Of a DNA stretch of 64,000 bases, positions 43,035-53,800 are shown in pieces. The translations under genes were made by a program, and so were the position numbers. The notes beneath the pieces were generated by a model. The model ran no database searches and was not told the origin of the DNA. It saw only the letters and a program-made list of their open reading frames with translations. Every line of letters begins with the position of its first letter. Position 1 is the stretch's first letter. Source of the DNA: Apricaphanius iberus (taxonomy: Eukaryota; Chordata; Actinopteri; Cyprinodontiformes; Aphaniidae); the NCBI GenBank assembly GCA_028564705.1, contig JAPXFQ010001147.1, positions 372,001 to 436,000 on the forward strand. Direction: 5' to 3'.

Positions 43035-44265
43035 GAAATCAGGCTCCCCTCCTATGGAACCGGCTCCCAGGGTTGGTTCGTGAAGCAGACAATTTGTCTA
43101 TCTTTAAAAGTAGGCTAAAAACTTTCCTCTTTGACAAAGCTTACAGTTAGAAATATGTTTATAGGTAGTTAGAGTCAGGTTAGACAGGTAGATAGGAAGA
43201 GACAGGTTAATGTTAGTAGTCAGGCAGAGTGTCAAAAGTTAGGAAGAGATAGGAAGAGGTAGAGTAGCTAGGTAGAGATAGATTAATGTAAGCCAGGTAA
43301 AGATCCGGAGCCGGTCGCGGCTTACCGCCGCGGAAGAAATGCGCCCCACAGGGGCCAGCCAGCGCCGGAGAGAGGTCCCTCAAGGGGATCCTCCCGCACA
43401 GTGCGGCCGCCCATTACCTGCCGGGTTGAATCCCCCGGGCAGACTGTGCGGACCCCACCCGTTTATCTCTTAAACGTTTCTCGCCCTCTTCAACTCTGTC
43501 CTCTCAGTTCTGTCTATTTTTCCTTAAGATAGTTGTCGACTATCGGTCTCGTGCCGGTATTTAGCCTTAGATGGAGTTTACCACCCACTTTGGGCTGCAT
43601 TCTCAAACAACCCGACTCCGAGAAGACCCCGGCATGACGGGGGCCGTTACCGGCCCTACACCGTCCACGGGTCAGGAGGACTCAGACAGAGTGTTGGTAG
43701 CCAGGTCTCCTAGTAGCTAGGAGACAGGTTAATGTTAGTAGCTATGCTGCTTTAGGCTAGGCTGTTGGAGGACATTATTAGGGTCTGTTCCTACTTTCTC
43801 TCCTACTTCTCCCCAACTGCATGATGTGCTGTCAATTCAAGCACTAACCTGTTTTCTATTATAGTAGGTGCTCCGGATTAGCCCTGCTTGACGACCCTGA
43901 CTAAGATGGCATTGCAGTGACGGAAAATTCTCCACGTCCTGCAACAAACTTCTGCATCAGTTCTATTGCTCTTTCTGTGTCTCTGTTATGTATTCTCCAA
44001 GCCACAGACGGTCGCGGCAGATAACCGCTTGTGCTGAGCCTGGTTCTGCCGGAGGTTTCTTCCTGTTAAAAGGGAGTTTTTCCTTCCCACTGTCGCTGCA
44101 TGCTTGCTCAGTATGAGGGATTGCTGAGAATTCCACGACGCAATCTTCTGTGGTTCTGTAATTTCTACACTAAACATTGTATTGTAATAACTCTTTTTGT
44201 AAAGTGCCTTGAGATGACATCTGTTGTGAAATGGCGCTATATAAATAAACTGAATTGAATTGAAT
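43035..44265 (+). mobile_element. L2/CR1-like LINE 3' end carrying an rRNA insertion
   Basis: From 43043 to the TAG at 43148-43150 the frame reads APLLWNRLPGLVREAD then NLSIFKSRLKTFLF, the conserved ORF2 C-terminus of many fish LINEs. The 3' UTR follows with repeated AGGTAGA/'acaggttaatgttagtag' blocks (43202 and 43724), 'ggttctgccggaggtttctt' (44041-44060) and 'aaagtgccttgagatgacat' (44200-44219). It ends AAATAAACTGAATTGAATTGAATT. An antisense 28S fragment lies inside the UTR. Confidence 0.75.
43304..43685 (-). rRNA. Partial 28S rRNA sequence (D1-D2 region), inserted fragment
   Basis: The + strand is the complement of the 5' region of large-subunit rRNA. Landmarks are 'ccggagccggtcgcggctta' (43305-43324), 'ccgggttgaatcccccgggc' (43421-43440), 'gactatcggtctcgtgccgg' (43538-43557), 'tagccttagatggagtttac' (43562-43581) and 'ctacaccgtccacggg' (43656-43671). 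It is about 380 bp, with substitutions and small deletions against expectation, so it is a non-functional copy, not an rDNA unit. Both flanks are LINE 3'-UTR sequence. Confidence 0.85.
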
Positions 44266-44289
44266 TAAAAGTGCTCCATGATGTACAAA

Positions 44290-45415
44290 ATTTAGGAGAT
44301 TGACTTTGGGAGGCAACCGGCTTTAGATCTTATTTAGGGTATTACAGTACGGCACATTGGAGTTTTCAGATTTTTTTTTTTTTTTTTTTAAAAGATGTGT
44401 TAATTTTTTTTTTATCCTTTACAATTATGCACTCACATAAAATCCCAATAAAACTCATTGAAGTTCATGGTTGCAATGTTGAAAAGCTTGAGAGGTATGG
44501 ACAGTATTGCAAAGCATTTCACTTGCATGAACAAACCATCGTAAAAGTTTGTGTAGATAATGCAGAGGCTCCTGAGCTGGCTATAAATATCAGCATGCTT
44601 CAAGTGGTTGGGGTGTCGATAAGGCTGCAGGGGTTCCTCAGCTACAAGTTCATGTGCAGCACAGTTGTTCATTACTTGGTGAGTAAATCTCCACCAGCAG
44701 ACAGATTGGTGGAGTAGAAACCAGTAATTTATGTTGAACTGATTAGGGATTTAAAGAAGTGGTCCTAGTCAAGTTCCTTTTTTTTTATATTGTAGTTTTG
44801 GTAAATCAATCATCCTTAAAAGTGAACCACCTCCTTCAAAAATGTTCTTAAATGTCAGCTTCAGAAAAAAGATGCCTGTATCTCCAAACTTTCACTTTAC
44901 GAAAAACAGTCAGTTTTTAATTAGTCTTGATAGGTTGTGGTTTAGATTCAGTCTGTTCAGAGTTGCTGTGCGTTTATAGTCAGGCCTGTCAGCAGGTTTG
45001 ACTTGCTGTGCTGGAATCAGTGCTGATCCTATAAACAGAAGCTAAGAGACGCTTTTCACTCCTGCCTTTCATAACGTTTCCTCTGACGCAGAGACTAGAC
45101 GAGCACACCTGACATTACACTGGATTATTGTTGTTTTGGTCTCTTAGGTGTCAAATAACAGAAATATTACTAAAGATGATCCCATAATGTTTTACGAAAC
45201 ATACTGAACAGTGCCTGTTGTATTTACTGGTACATATTGTTAAAGATGTGCAAAAATCCTTAGCATAAATTAAGTATTTTATTGTTGAAGCATACGCTTA
45301 AATCCTTCAAATCTTTTCAAATTCAAAGTTTTAATGTCTTTAAAAGAAATGTACGTAAAGGATGTTTTAGTGTAGGCTTTACTTTTTTAGGTAAATTGGA
45401 TTTATTTATTTATTT
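44290..45415. other. Intronic sequence, poly-T tract and no exon
   Basis: A long T run (44371-44390) is followed by degenerate sequence with short frames. The segment 44420-44700 ('gcactcacataaaatcccaa', 'cagattggtggagtag') could be another eroded Tc1-like piece, but I cannot place it securely. Confidence 0.35.
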
Positions 45416-45419
45416 TTAA

Positions 45420-45700
45420 ATCCTGGTGGGTCTGTGATGTGAAACTCAGAGGGAATATGTGGAAAGCCACCTCAATTCCAGTACTAGGATCGATGGAGGA
45501 CCTGTGATGCTGTGGGCCATGAGAAACATGCTGTGTGAAGTCTTTGAAAATACCAGGAAAAATTTTATAAAAACAAGCTTGATTCTCCCGGACAGCTTAA
45601 AATATAATATCTTATCCACTATGGTCAAATCTGCAGGCCTGCAAGTGTGGGATCAGAATCAGACCTCAGAAAATGTCAAAGAACTTTAGTCGCCATTTCA
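45420..45700 (+). mobile_element. Tc1-like fossil, third type
   Basis: 'cgatggaggacctgtgatgc' (45490-45509), then TGTGGGCC, and later 'gaaaataccaggaaaaattt' (45546-45565) match the middle-to-C-terminal region of a fish Tc1-like transposase in sense orientation. Only about 280 bp remains. Confidence 0.5.
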
Positions 45701-46689
45701 AACAGGTGCCAGGGACGATTTTTATTCATAATAATGCTTGCATTAATGTGTTTTGAAAGTCCTAAAATCATATGTATGTCTTATTCATGAGTGATCAAGT
45801 CAGAGTGCGTCCTACACTGCTAACCTGAATATAAGCGGCCTTTGCCTCAGGGCTATGAATCATTGTCATTCTATTATATCAAGTATATCTTGACGTTGGC
45901 GCTGGTGACAATAACCTTCAACAAAAGCTACACAAAAGTCAATTTATTGTGAATGTTATCTGGTGTCACTGTGGGTGGTGAAAAAGGTGTTTAATTAAAG
46001 CTCAACTCTCTGGAAAAATGTATCTGTTGCCAATTTTGTCTTTCTTTTTTTCTACTTCAGGAAATAAAGTTCTAGGATATCAGTAGTACACTCCCTTAAC
46101 AGAGCCAAACACTAAGGAGTCACAACTCTAGCTGGTAGAGATAACTAGGTATTCAGCAGTAAGAGGCGATCATGTTTCCTTCTGCAGAATGAAGATCTAA
46201 AGAAATGCATAGAAGATGCAGGAGAGCGGACATGTGACACCGCATAAAAGCTACAGTTTCATCCCCGGTCGTATGTGGTTTTTAAAGCTGTGACTCATTC
46301 AGTTGGTTATATAATACGACGAGAATGGTGAAAAGGTGATATACTTCAAAACCCAAATATTCCGATATCACAGGATGCAAAAGTAAGCGCGGAAGCTTTG
46401 GATGTTGCAAAGTGGTTGACAGGAAGTTAAACCTGCATCCTAAAACAATAAAAGTCTATGAGAACCAAATGTGGGTTCTCCTTCGTTACATAGAGAAACA
46501 AACAAAGCGGCACTGACCTCATTATGACACCACACCTGATCTAACGTGATCTGACTGAAATCTGACGCCACTATTTAAACTTTAGCTGTTTGGAATCAAG
46601 CTGATGTGAGTGTGTAACGAGTCGATGATGTGTTGGCAAAGAAGAGCACCTCTTTAAAACGGTGACAGCTGTCAGATGAAGCATGCTGC

Positions 46690-47715
46690 ACAGAGCAGAA
46701 GTATCCACACCTCTGTTTTATCGGGATTTTTTTTATGTTGATAGACCAATACGAATTATTGTGAAGTGTGAGGACAACATGGTTTTCAAAAATCTTGGGA
46801 ATAAAAATGTTACATTTGTGATGTGCACTTGTATTCAGCCACTTTTCCTACAATGGCCTGATATAAAACCCAGTGCAACAAATTGCCTTAGAAAGCTTCT
46901 GATGTTAAAAAAAAAAAGTCCTTTAATAAATTTGTCCTTTAATATCATGATAAATACTGCTGTGCTTCTAAAATCTCTCTTAAACTGATGATTCAAAAAT
47001 TGCATACGGCACAACTTGAAACCAACAAAGGCATGATGTTCCATCTGAACTCACAGATGCGTAAGAATTCCTTGCTACCTAGAAAAAAAACAACTAATTA
47101 AAGGGCCACCATTTGCTGAATGTTTCAGGTTTACCACAAGCCTTGAAGAAAATACAGCAAACACGTGAAAGAAGGTGCTTTGATCCATTAGGTTAACAAA
47201 AAAAAAAGTAATTTTTATGGTCTACATGCTAAACTTAACATTTCACCCCGTCCTGTACAAATCAGAAGCAGTGAAACACAGTGGTGACGGCATCATGTTG
47301 TGGAGACGTTCCTCTTTAGCAGGAACAGGAACAGAGTGGCTAGTCAGAGTTGTAGAGAGGATGGATGGAGCTGCAAAGGAGGTGACACTTGGAAATCAAA
47401 GTCCTGCCAAAGATTTTAGACTAATGCAGAGGTTCATCATTAAGCTGGACTATTACCAAAGAGTTAAAGTAAGTGTTACAGTAGAATGCTTCAGGTCAAA
47501 GTATATGTGTGTGCTTTGTAATGGTACAGTCAAAGTTCAGACTCAAATTGAAAGTTTCTTTTCCCTTATGCACTCATTCCAAACTGAGTGAATACGGAGG
47601 AAAATATTTTTGTCTGTAGATGTGCAAAGCTGGTAGAGAGCAGATGCTAACTAGAAGACTTCCAGCTGTAATTGCAGCCAGTGGATCAGAAAAGTATCGG
47701 AAATTCTGTACAAAA
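46690..47715 (+). mobile_element. Tc1-like transposon fossil, near full span
   Basis: The order of blocks follows the common family: 'gttgatagaccaatacgaat' (46738-46757), 'cccagtgcaacaaattgcct' (46869-46888), 'accacaagccttgaagaaaa' (47133-47152), 'cggcatcatgttgtggagac' (47288-47307), 'ggatggatggagctgcaaag' (47359-47378), and 'agatgtgcaaagctggtaga' (47618-47637). Multiple deletions leave no frame. Confidence 0.7.
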
Positions 47716-47929
47716 AGAAGGGGAAAAAAGAAGTCAGAAAGCATGTATATATTGCAGACTTTCAGCTGTTCATGGCTGGCATGGGAGTGGTAGGATAAAC
47801 AGAGGAGAGGGAAAAAAAGAACCAGCTGCTCCTCTGTTATTGCAGCCATACCTACCTGTCTGCACCGTATGAGGCTACATGTCAAAAGCTGCACAAAAAA
47901 AAACAACCCAACATGCATATCACTCACTT

Positions 47930-48900
47930 AAGCTGTGGCACCCGGCGTCCTTGCAACCTAAAAGGGGAGGGGGGGGAGGCGTTCAGGACGTCGTCGCTCT
48001 GACAAGAGATGAGCTGTCCTACACATGCGGCAGCTTGTCCCATTGTGTCAACTAACAACAAGGGTGGGAGTGTGGTGGTTAGTCACAAAACACATATTGA
48101 GAACCGAGGCAGCGGGATGGGAGTGTGGAGTGTGTGCTTCGGTTGTCTGTTGAGGAAATTTTGAAATCTGTCGTTTTGCTGTCTGTCAACAGCCGAGGAC
48201 TCTGTGGCGTGTTTCAGAGGCAGCGTCTCCGTCAAATCCACCGTATAGTTTCCCCAGGGAGCTAGAATTTATTTCAGCAACAGTTGCGCAGCAGTCGTGT
48301 GAACCTGCAGTCTCTCAGCGCCCAAGTTTTTGCCCCCTCCCCAAACATCTGCTTTGTGTGTGCGTTTGTGTGCTATGCAGGGATAAAGGGCCTTGATGAA
48401 TTTTGAATGAGGCCGCTCTGCATAGTTAGTCAAAATAGATACAAACTCTTGGAAGAAGCTGTAACGCTCACACAGTGAGTGGCCGTGATCTGCATGCGTG
48501 GCCCAGCCTAAACTCAATCCCCTACCACCACCACCGCCGCCCTGTGCTACAATCCTGTCTCTCTCTGCAGCTTGTACCCCGCAGAGCCTAAAGGAAGCTG
48601 CCTCTTATCAGGAAACAGGACAGGAAGATTCTGTGAGAGTGGTTGGGGTTGGAGGGCAGAGTGGCACTCTGCAGATTTATGAAGCGGACTTGTAGCTACA
48701 GCTGTACGCGGTGCCAGACTCATAACAACAAAGTTACGAACGTCTCAGTTCATTCAGTTCGAGGTTTTGACAAATGCAGTTTCAGAATCTGCAAGAGGGA
48801 CATATTCACGTAGGACATTGTGTGCTTTTTTTTCCTCTTCAGGCGTGTGCCATTCTTTGCTTGGATTTTGATCATTTTTTGGTTTAATCAGATTCCTTTG
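47930..48900. other. Non-repetitive intronic stretch between Tc1 fossils
   Basis: This stretch has somewhat higher GC and few recognisable repeats, apart from a G-rich run at 47968-47980. No exon could be supported. Its relative lack of transposon debris makes it a reasonable place to look for conserved non-coding elements. Confidence 0.3.
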
Positions 48901-48954
48901 AGAGACTCCTGATGTGCTTTAGCTGCCTAGACACTGAATTTTCATCTGATCATA

Positions 48955-49965
48955 TGGTGCTTTGCAAAAGCCTTAATGCTCTTCACTTTTTGTCAAAAAT
49001 AAGCTACAATCTTCAATGTATTTTGGTGCGACAGCCCAGAACACATTACGACATTATAGACGAAAGGGAAGGAGAATGATAAAGTTGAACTTTTTTTCCA
49101 AACAAAAGTCTGAAAAGTGTAGCCTGAGTTTGTTTCAGTCTCGCTACTCTGATATGCATAGATTAAATGCAGTTCAAGAAATGATCTCCAAAAGTCCCAT
49201 AATTAATTAAAAAAAATTAATCATTGAATCCCTGTGTAAATGTTACTGTTCTGTGAAGGCCTCAGAGGCATATTGGAGGACATCAGAGTAGAAACAGCAT
49301 CATGAAGACCAAAGAACACAGCAGACATGTCAGAGAGACCTGTGTAAAAAAAAATCATAAAACAAAATCCCATGCTGTTAATATGCATATAACATGCTGA
49401 GGATGACAATTGACAACCTTGCTTGTTTCAAAGAAGTGAATGTCTTTAGTCATGCCACAGAACTTATGTAGGGACATTTTATGCAGATGAATTATTAGTT
49501 GAGCTGCATGATCGAGAAGCCTGCAAAGCCTTTATCAGATTGACTCGTATGATTATTCAAAGTTATGATTTTTTTTGTAATCTTGGACATTGTGGTTACT
49601 TATTGTGGAACTGTGCTCTTAAGAGGTCTAGTAGTGAAAAAATGGTGGTGGCAGCAACAGGATGTGCGGATACTTTCCTTCAGCAGGGAGGGGGAAGCGG
49701 GTAAGAGTAGATTGGAAGATGAATGGTGCAAAATAAACAGTGATTCTGGAAGAAAACAAGACCTTAAACGGTTAACTTAAAAATTGTTGTCCGGAACCTA
49801 TAATTTGACTGAGCTTGAGCTACAATGCATAGAGGAATGGGCATAAATTTTAGCCCTTATTTTAAATTAAGGATGCACTTTAAATTTGCTCAGTTGGTAG
49901 AAACGTACCCTAGAAGACTTGTGGCTGTAATGGCAGTTAAGGGTAGTTCTGCAAAACATCTGTTT
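48955..49965 (+). mobile_element. Tc1-like transposon fossil
   Basis: Blocks include 'tgttctgtgaaggcctcaga' (49247-49266), 'cagcatcatgaagaccaaag' (49296-49315), 'ggtggtggcagcaacaggat' (49643-49662), 'tgactgagcttgagctacaa' (49807-49826) and 'gtggctgtaatggcagttaa' (49920-49939). It is the same family as 46690, independently deleted. Confidence 0.7.
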
Positions 49966-50517
49966 GCCACACTTTTCAGTTTTTTGTTTTTAAAAAAAGG
50001 TTTAAATAAATATATATATATATAATTATTTTTTTTACCACACAAGGTCTTGCTTTCCTTTGTGTATATGTGTCACATATAAAAGTCTATAAATGTTGTT
50101 TTGACATTAGTCACAGGGAAAAACATCAGACAACCTAAGTCACAAAGCGATTTAAAGGAAGTCGTCACGCATTAATTCCCTTAATAAATTACTTTTGCAA
50201 AGCGCTGTACATATATTTTTTTAAATTTTATTTTGGATTCAGTCATACAGTTGCTGAGGAAAAGAAATGACCAAGCAGTTTCCATATTTCAGCCTGGTTA
50301 TCATATCCAGCATAGTGATTATCCACCAATCTTCAAGCAAATCACAGTGGAAAAAAAGTGAAAAGAAATTAGGCGTAGGAGGCAAAGCAGCTGCCTTATT
50401 CGCTTTCTATGGGAATATTTCTAAGAATTTCTTTTAAAATTCAGGGAGCAACTCTTGTCTTGTTTTTTTTCCACTCACCCCTTTGATTATTCATGGATCT
50501 TCTTGTGTCTTTGGCAG

Positions 50518-50822
50518 AACCCTGAAAATGAAGTCCTCCAGCATCCACAAGCTCTAGCCGGGCAGCATGGCTCCTGCTCCTCCTTCCAGAGAGGACACCA
50601 GCAGCTCATTAGCTCTGCGCTGGAGGCTAACGCCGACATAGATACCCATCAACTTCAAACTGAAACCGTTCAGGCTGAGTCCTGGTTAAGCATCTAAATA
50701 AGCTAGTGACAGACTCATCCAGCACAGGGTTTGCAGGCTTGAAAGTTTGAACCATGCTCTGTGTCTGATTGTTGATGTTTGGGCATCAGAGCTGGATGAC
50801 GACGGACCCCGTACCGTGAGCC
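50518..50822 (+). promoter_or_regulatory. 5' UTR exon of the semaphorin gene with several upstream ORFs
   Basis: A TTTGGCAG acceptor ends at 50517. The exon continues to the donor at 50932, with the main ATG at 50823. Upstream frames include a 9-codon one (50528-50557) and a 24-codon one (50567-50641), plus two shorter ones before the main start. Such leaders usually reduce translation of the main frame. Confidence 0.6.
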
Positions 50823-53800
50823 ATGTCTCTTCTGTCAGTTCTAAGCATCATCTGTGGATTGATGCTCCAGCTTTATTTTAGTCTGCTCAGTGCTCAGTAC
50901 TGTGTTCCACGAAAGACTGTCTCCTACCAGAGTAAGTCATAAACTCTCCATTTAACGCAAGAACTTGAAGTATTTTAATACCCTGCATTTATTTGAATAT
51001 TTTATACATGATATATAATCCAGAAGTAAGGTTTTAGCTGCTTTATATTTTTCTTTTTCTGCTGCCAGTGACAAGTTTATTTGATTTTCAACATATTAGC
51101 ATTTTGCTGTGGGAGCATTTTCTTCTCTTATTCCAAGAACATCAAGGAGTCAAAGCTGTTGAAATGTTGCAGGAGGAGACTGAGAGCAAAGTAATGGCAA
51201 CTTTTTCTCTGGCCAGGTAACCTGAATGTGTTCAAAGAAGATGGGATCTTCAATTACTCAACTATGCTGATCAGAGATGACCTGGATGTGCTGCTGCTGG
51301 GGGCGAGAGAGGCTATCTACGCCCTGGATATCAACAACATCTCAATCCAAAAGGATGCGGTGAGGAGTGTGTGGAGAGTTATTACAGCTGAATTGGCAGG
51401 TTTCTCATCTGCAGGCTTCTGCAGTAAAACAACTGTCTGCAGAGCTGTTTACATATTAACTACAAATTCACCATCCCGCTTTTACTGCTTGATGAAATGC
51501 TGTAGCCAGAAAGTTGAACCTTTGTTGAATTTTTATGGCGTTTTACTGCAGTGATTAGACCAGAAGATCAAATATTTAGTGAGCTGCTAAAGGCTTGACT
51601 TGCCTGCTTGCTTGAAGCCATTTCCAGCTTTTTTAGACTTTAACCTCTTGGAAATAGGCAAGCTTATAGAGGTGTGGAAGACAATAATGAGACGATTGGC
51701 CAAAAGATGTTTCCTTCAACTCACGTTAGTGAACCTTGGATGTAATAAAAAAGAAAATTTTAATATTGTGCTTCTTTTCTCATAAGATTTTCCTTGTATT
51801 TTCCGCTTCCTCTTAATCACGTAATAATTTATGACCTCTAACACCTACAACACAGTGTTGCAAATTTGCCTTGTGTTTTAGTGGTGTGACACAGGGCTGC
51901 CCAACTCCACTCCTTAACAGCTACTAACCTGCAACCTTTGGATCCAACCCTGCAACATCAAACCCGAATTCCCTCATAAACATTTAGTCAGCCAGCTCTG
52001 CAGAGGCCTGGTAATGAGCCATTCATTTGTCAGGTGTGTTGGAGAAGGGATTCATCGGAACGTTGCAGGATAGTATTTCTTGAGGATTGGACTTGAGCAC
52101 CCTGGTTGTAGGACAATCCACTTTTTAATATACAGAATGCTCCTGCATTACCATCCTAAACAACATTTGAACACTAGCTAGGCCAGGCTGCCATAGACAT
52201 TTTTGTGTTTAACGTCAAAAAAATGTATGTAGAACATCCATCACAATTTAAAGCCACATTTTATGGCATACATAGGCATCACCAATATGTAATTTATGCA
52301 ATTGCTGCTTAAATATTGCAATAATGACTAAATATTAATCTTACTTAATCTCACATGCCATGAAGACGGTCTGTCTGCACTGATGAAGATTCACTTACCT
52401 CAGCATACCGAACGCTTGGACTGGCTCCAACTGATTGCATCAGGACCTACTCTCCAATTTATTAATCTAAGAATTATTTGATCACTCTAGAGAGATCATT
52501 GAAGGCTTATAGAGCATGCAACTTTTAGGCAAAGAGAGTGAGGTAATGATTTATTATGGAAAAAAAATAAAGAAATAAGAAGTGACATCACTTCAAAAAA
52601 CCATGACAGGACACAATGTTCCAACAAATCCACAGAATTTCCTGCCTCTTTGACCCACATAGCACATGTTTTAGATACACAAGACAAGATCACAAGAACA
52701 GCACGACGGCTTTATCTTTGCGGTTGATCTGAGTTAATCAATTACATCTTGAAACCACCGTAGTCAGATGAAAACTACTTGAAATTAAAGTTGATGTAAA
52801 AAAACAACAGTGAATGTAGACTTTTAGTAAAATAGAATAAGGTTATATTATGTTAGTTTCATCAGCTACATTTTTTGGTATTGACAAAGGTCATCCCAGT
52901 CAGGCTCTAGGTTTTGCAAGATTTTAAAACTGCCAGCAAATCAAATCAGCATTATAAAAACCAAGAGAATTTTTCATTTTTCATTTAGAAATAAACTTTT
53001 GCGAAAGTCAGAGCTGGACCTTGGGGTTATGCGGCCGTAGGTAGATAGATTACGATTGGTAGGAGGAGCCCGCTTCTAGTCACATAGACCACACAAACCA
53101 CGATACATCTCTTTACTGTTGCTCTTTTGTACATTCAGCTGTTCAATTGTTACATTATTTTAATTTGGTACAAATTACAATTTTAAATAAACTTTTCTGA
53201 AATTATTTAAAATTGGCTATTTTAAAGACCCACAGAGTGCATTTAAGAGGTTATTACACAAAGATTGATCTGATTTAAGAGTTGTCTCATTCTTTATAAA
53301 TTAACATCTAGTTCCGAAAATTAGTGTGAAATTTAAAGTGCTCTTGAGGCCCCTCTGCTGGTTTGGGGGACATAAGGATAATCTATGCATTTTTTTTTTT
53401 TATATCCACAAAATTCCTCAGAGGGGGAGGGGCTTGTGTCTATCTCCAGCAGTCATTGGTTGAGAGGTGGGGTACAGCCTGGAGAGGTCACTAGTCCATC
53501 ACAGTGCAACACTGAAACACACAGAAGAAACAACCACTCATACACGCTAATACCGAGGGACGATTAATAGCTGCAGACCCAGAGACCGCAGTCTCTGACC
53601 CTATTTATTTATTGACTAACTGCACAAGTGTACAGCCCACCATGAGTTTAATTTGTTTGTATTGTTAAATCATTTTCGTTTAACTTTAAACTTGGTTATA
53701 ACAGACCTATGTCTCTGTCACGAAAACATACCTGAAACTGAATTTTTATATTATCTGAAAGTAGTCGAAATTTGAAATTACCTCTATGAAAGAAACTTGG

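Noticed and set aside
43304..43685. A functional rRNA gene
   Set aside because: Only part of 28S is present, it carries deletions and substitutions, and both flanks are LINE sequence, so it is an inserted fragment.
47217..47591. 124-codon plus-strand open frame
   Set aside because: It is a surviving out-of-register stretch of a Tc1 fossil, not a gene.
36000..50450. An additional gene inside the 15-kb gap
   Set aside because: I scanned for exons with recognisable domains and found only transposon remnants and short non-homologous frames. A non-coding RNA cannot be excluded.
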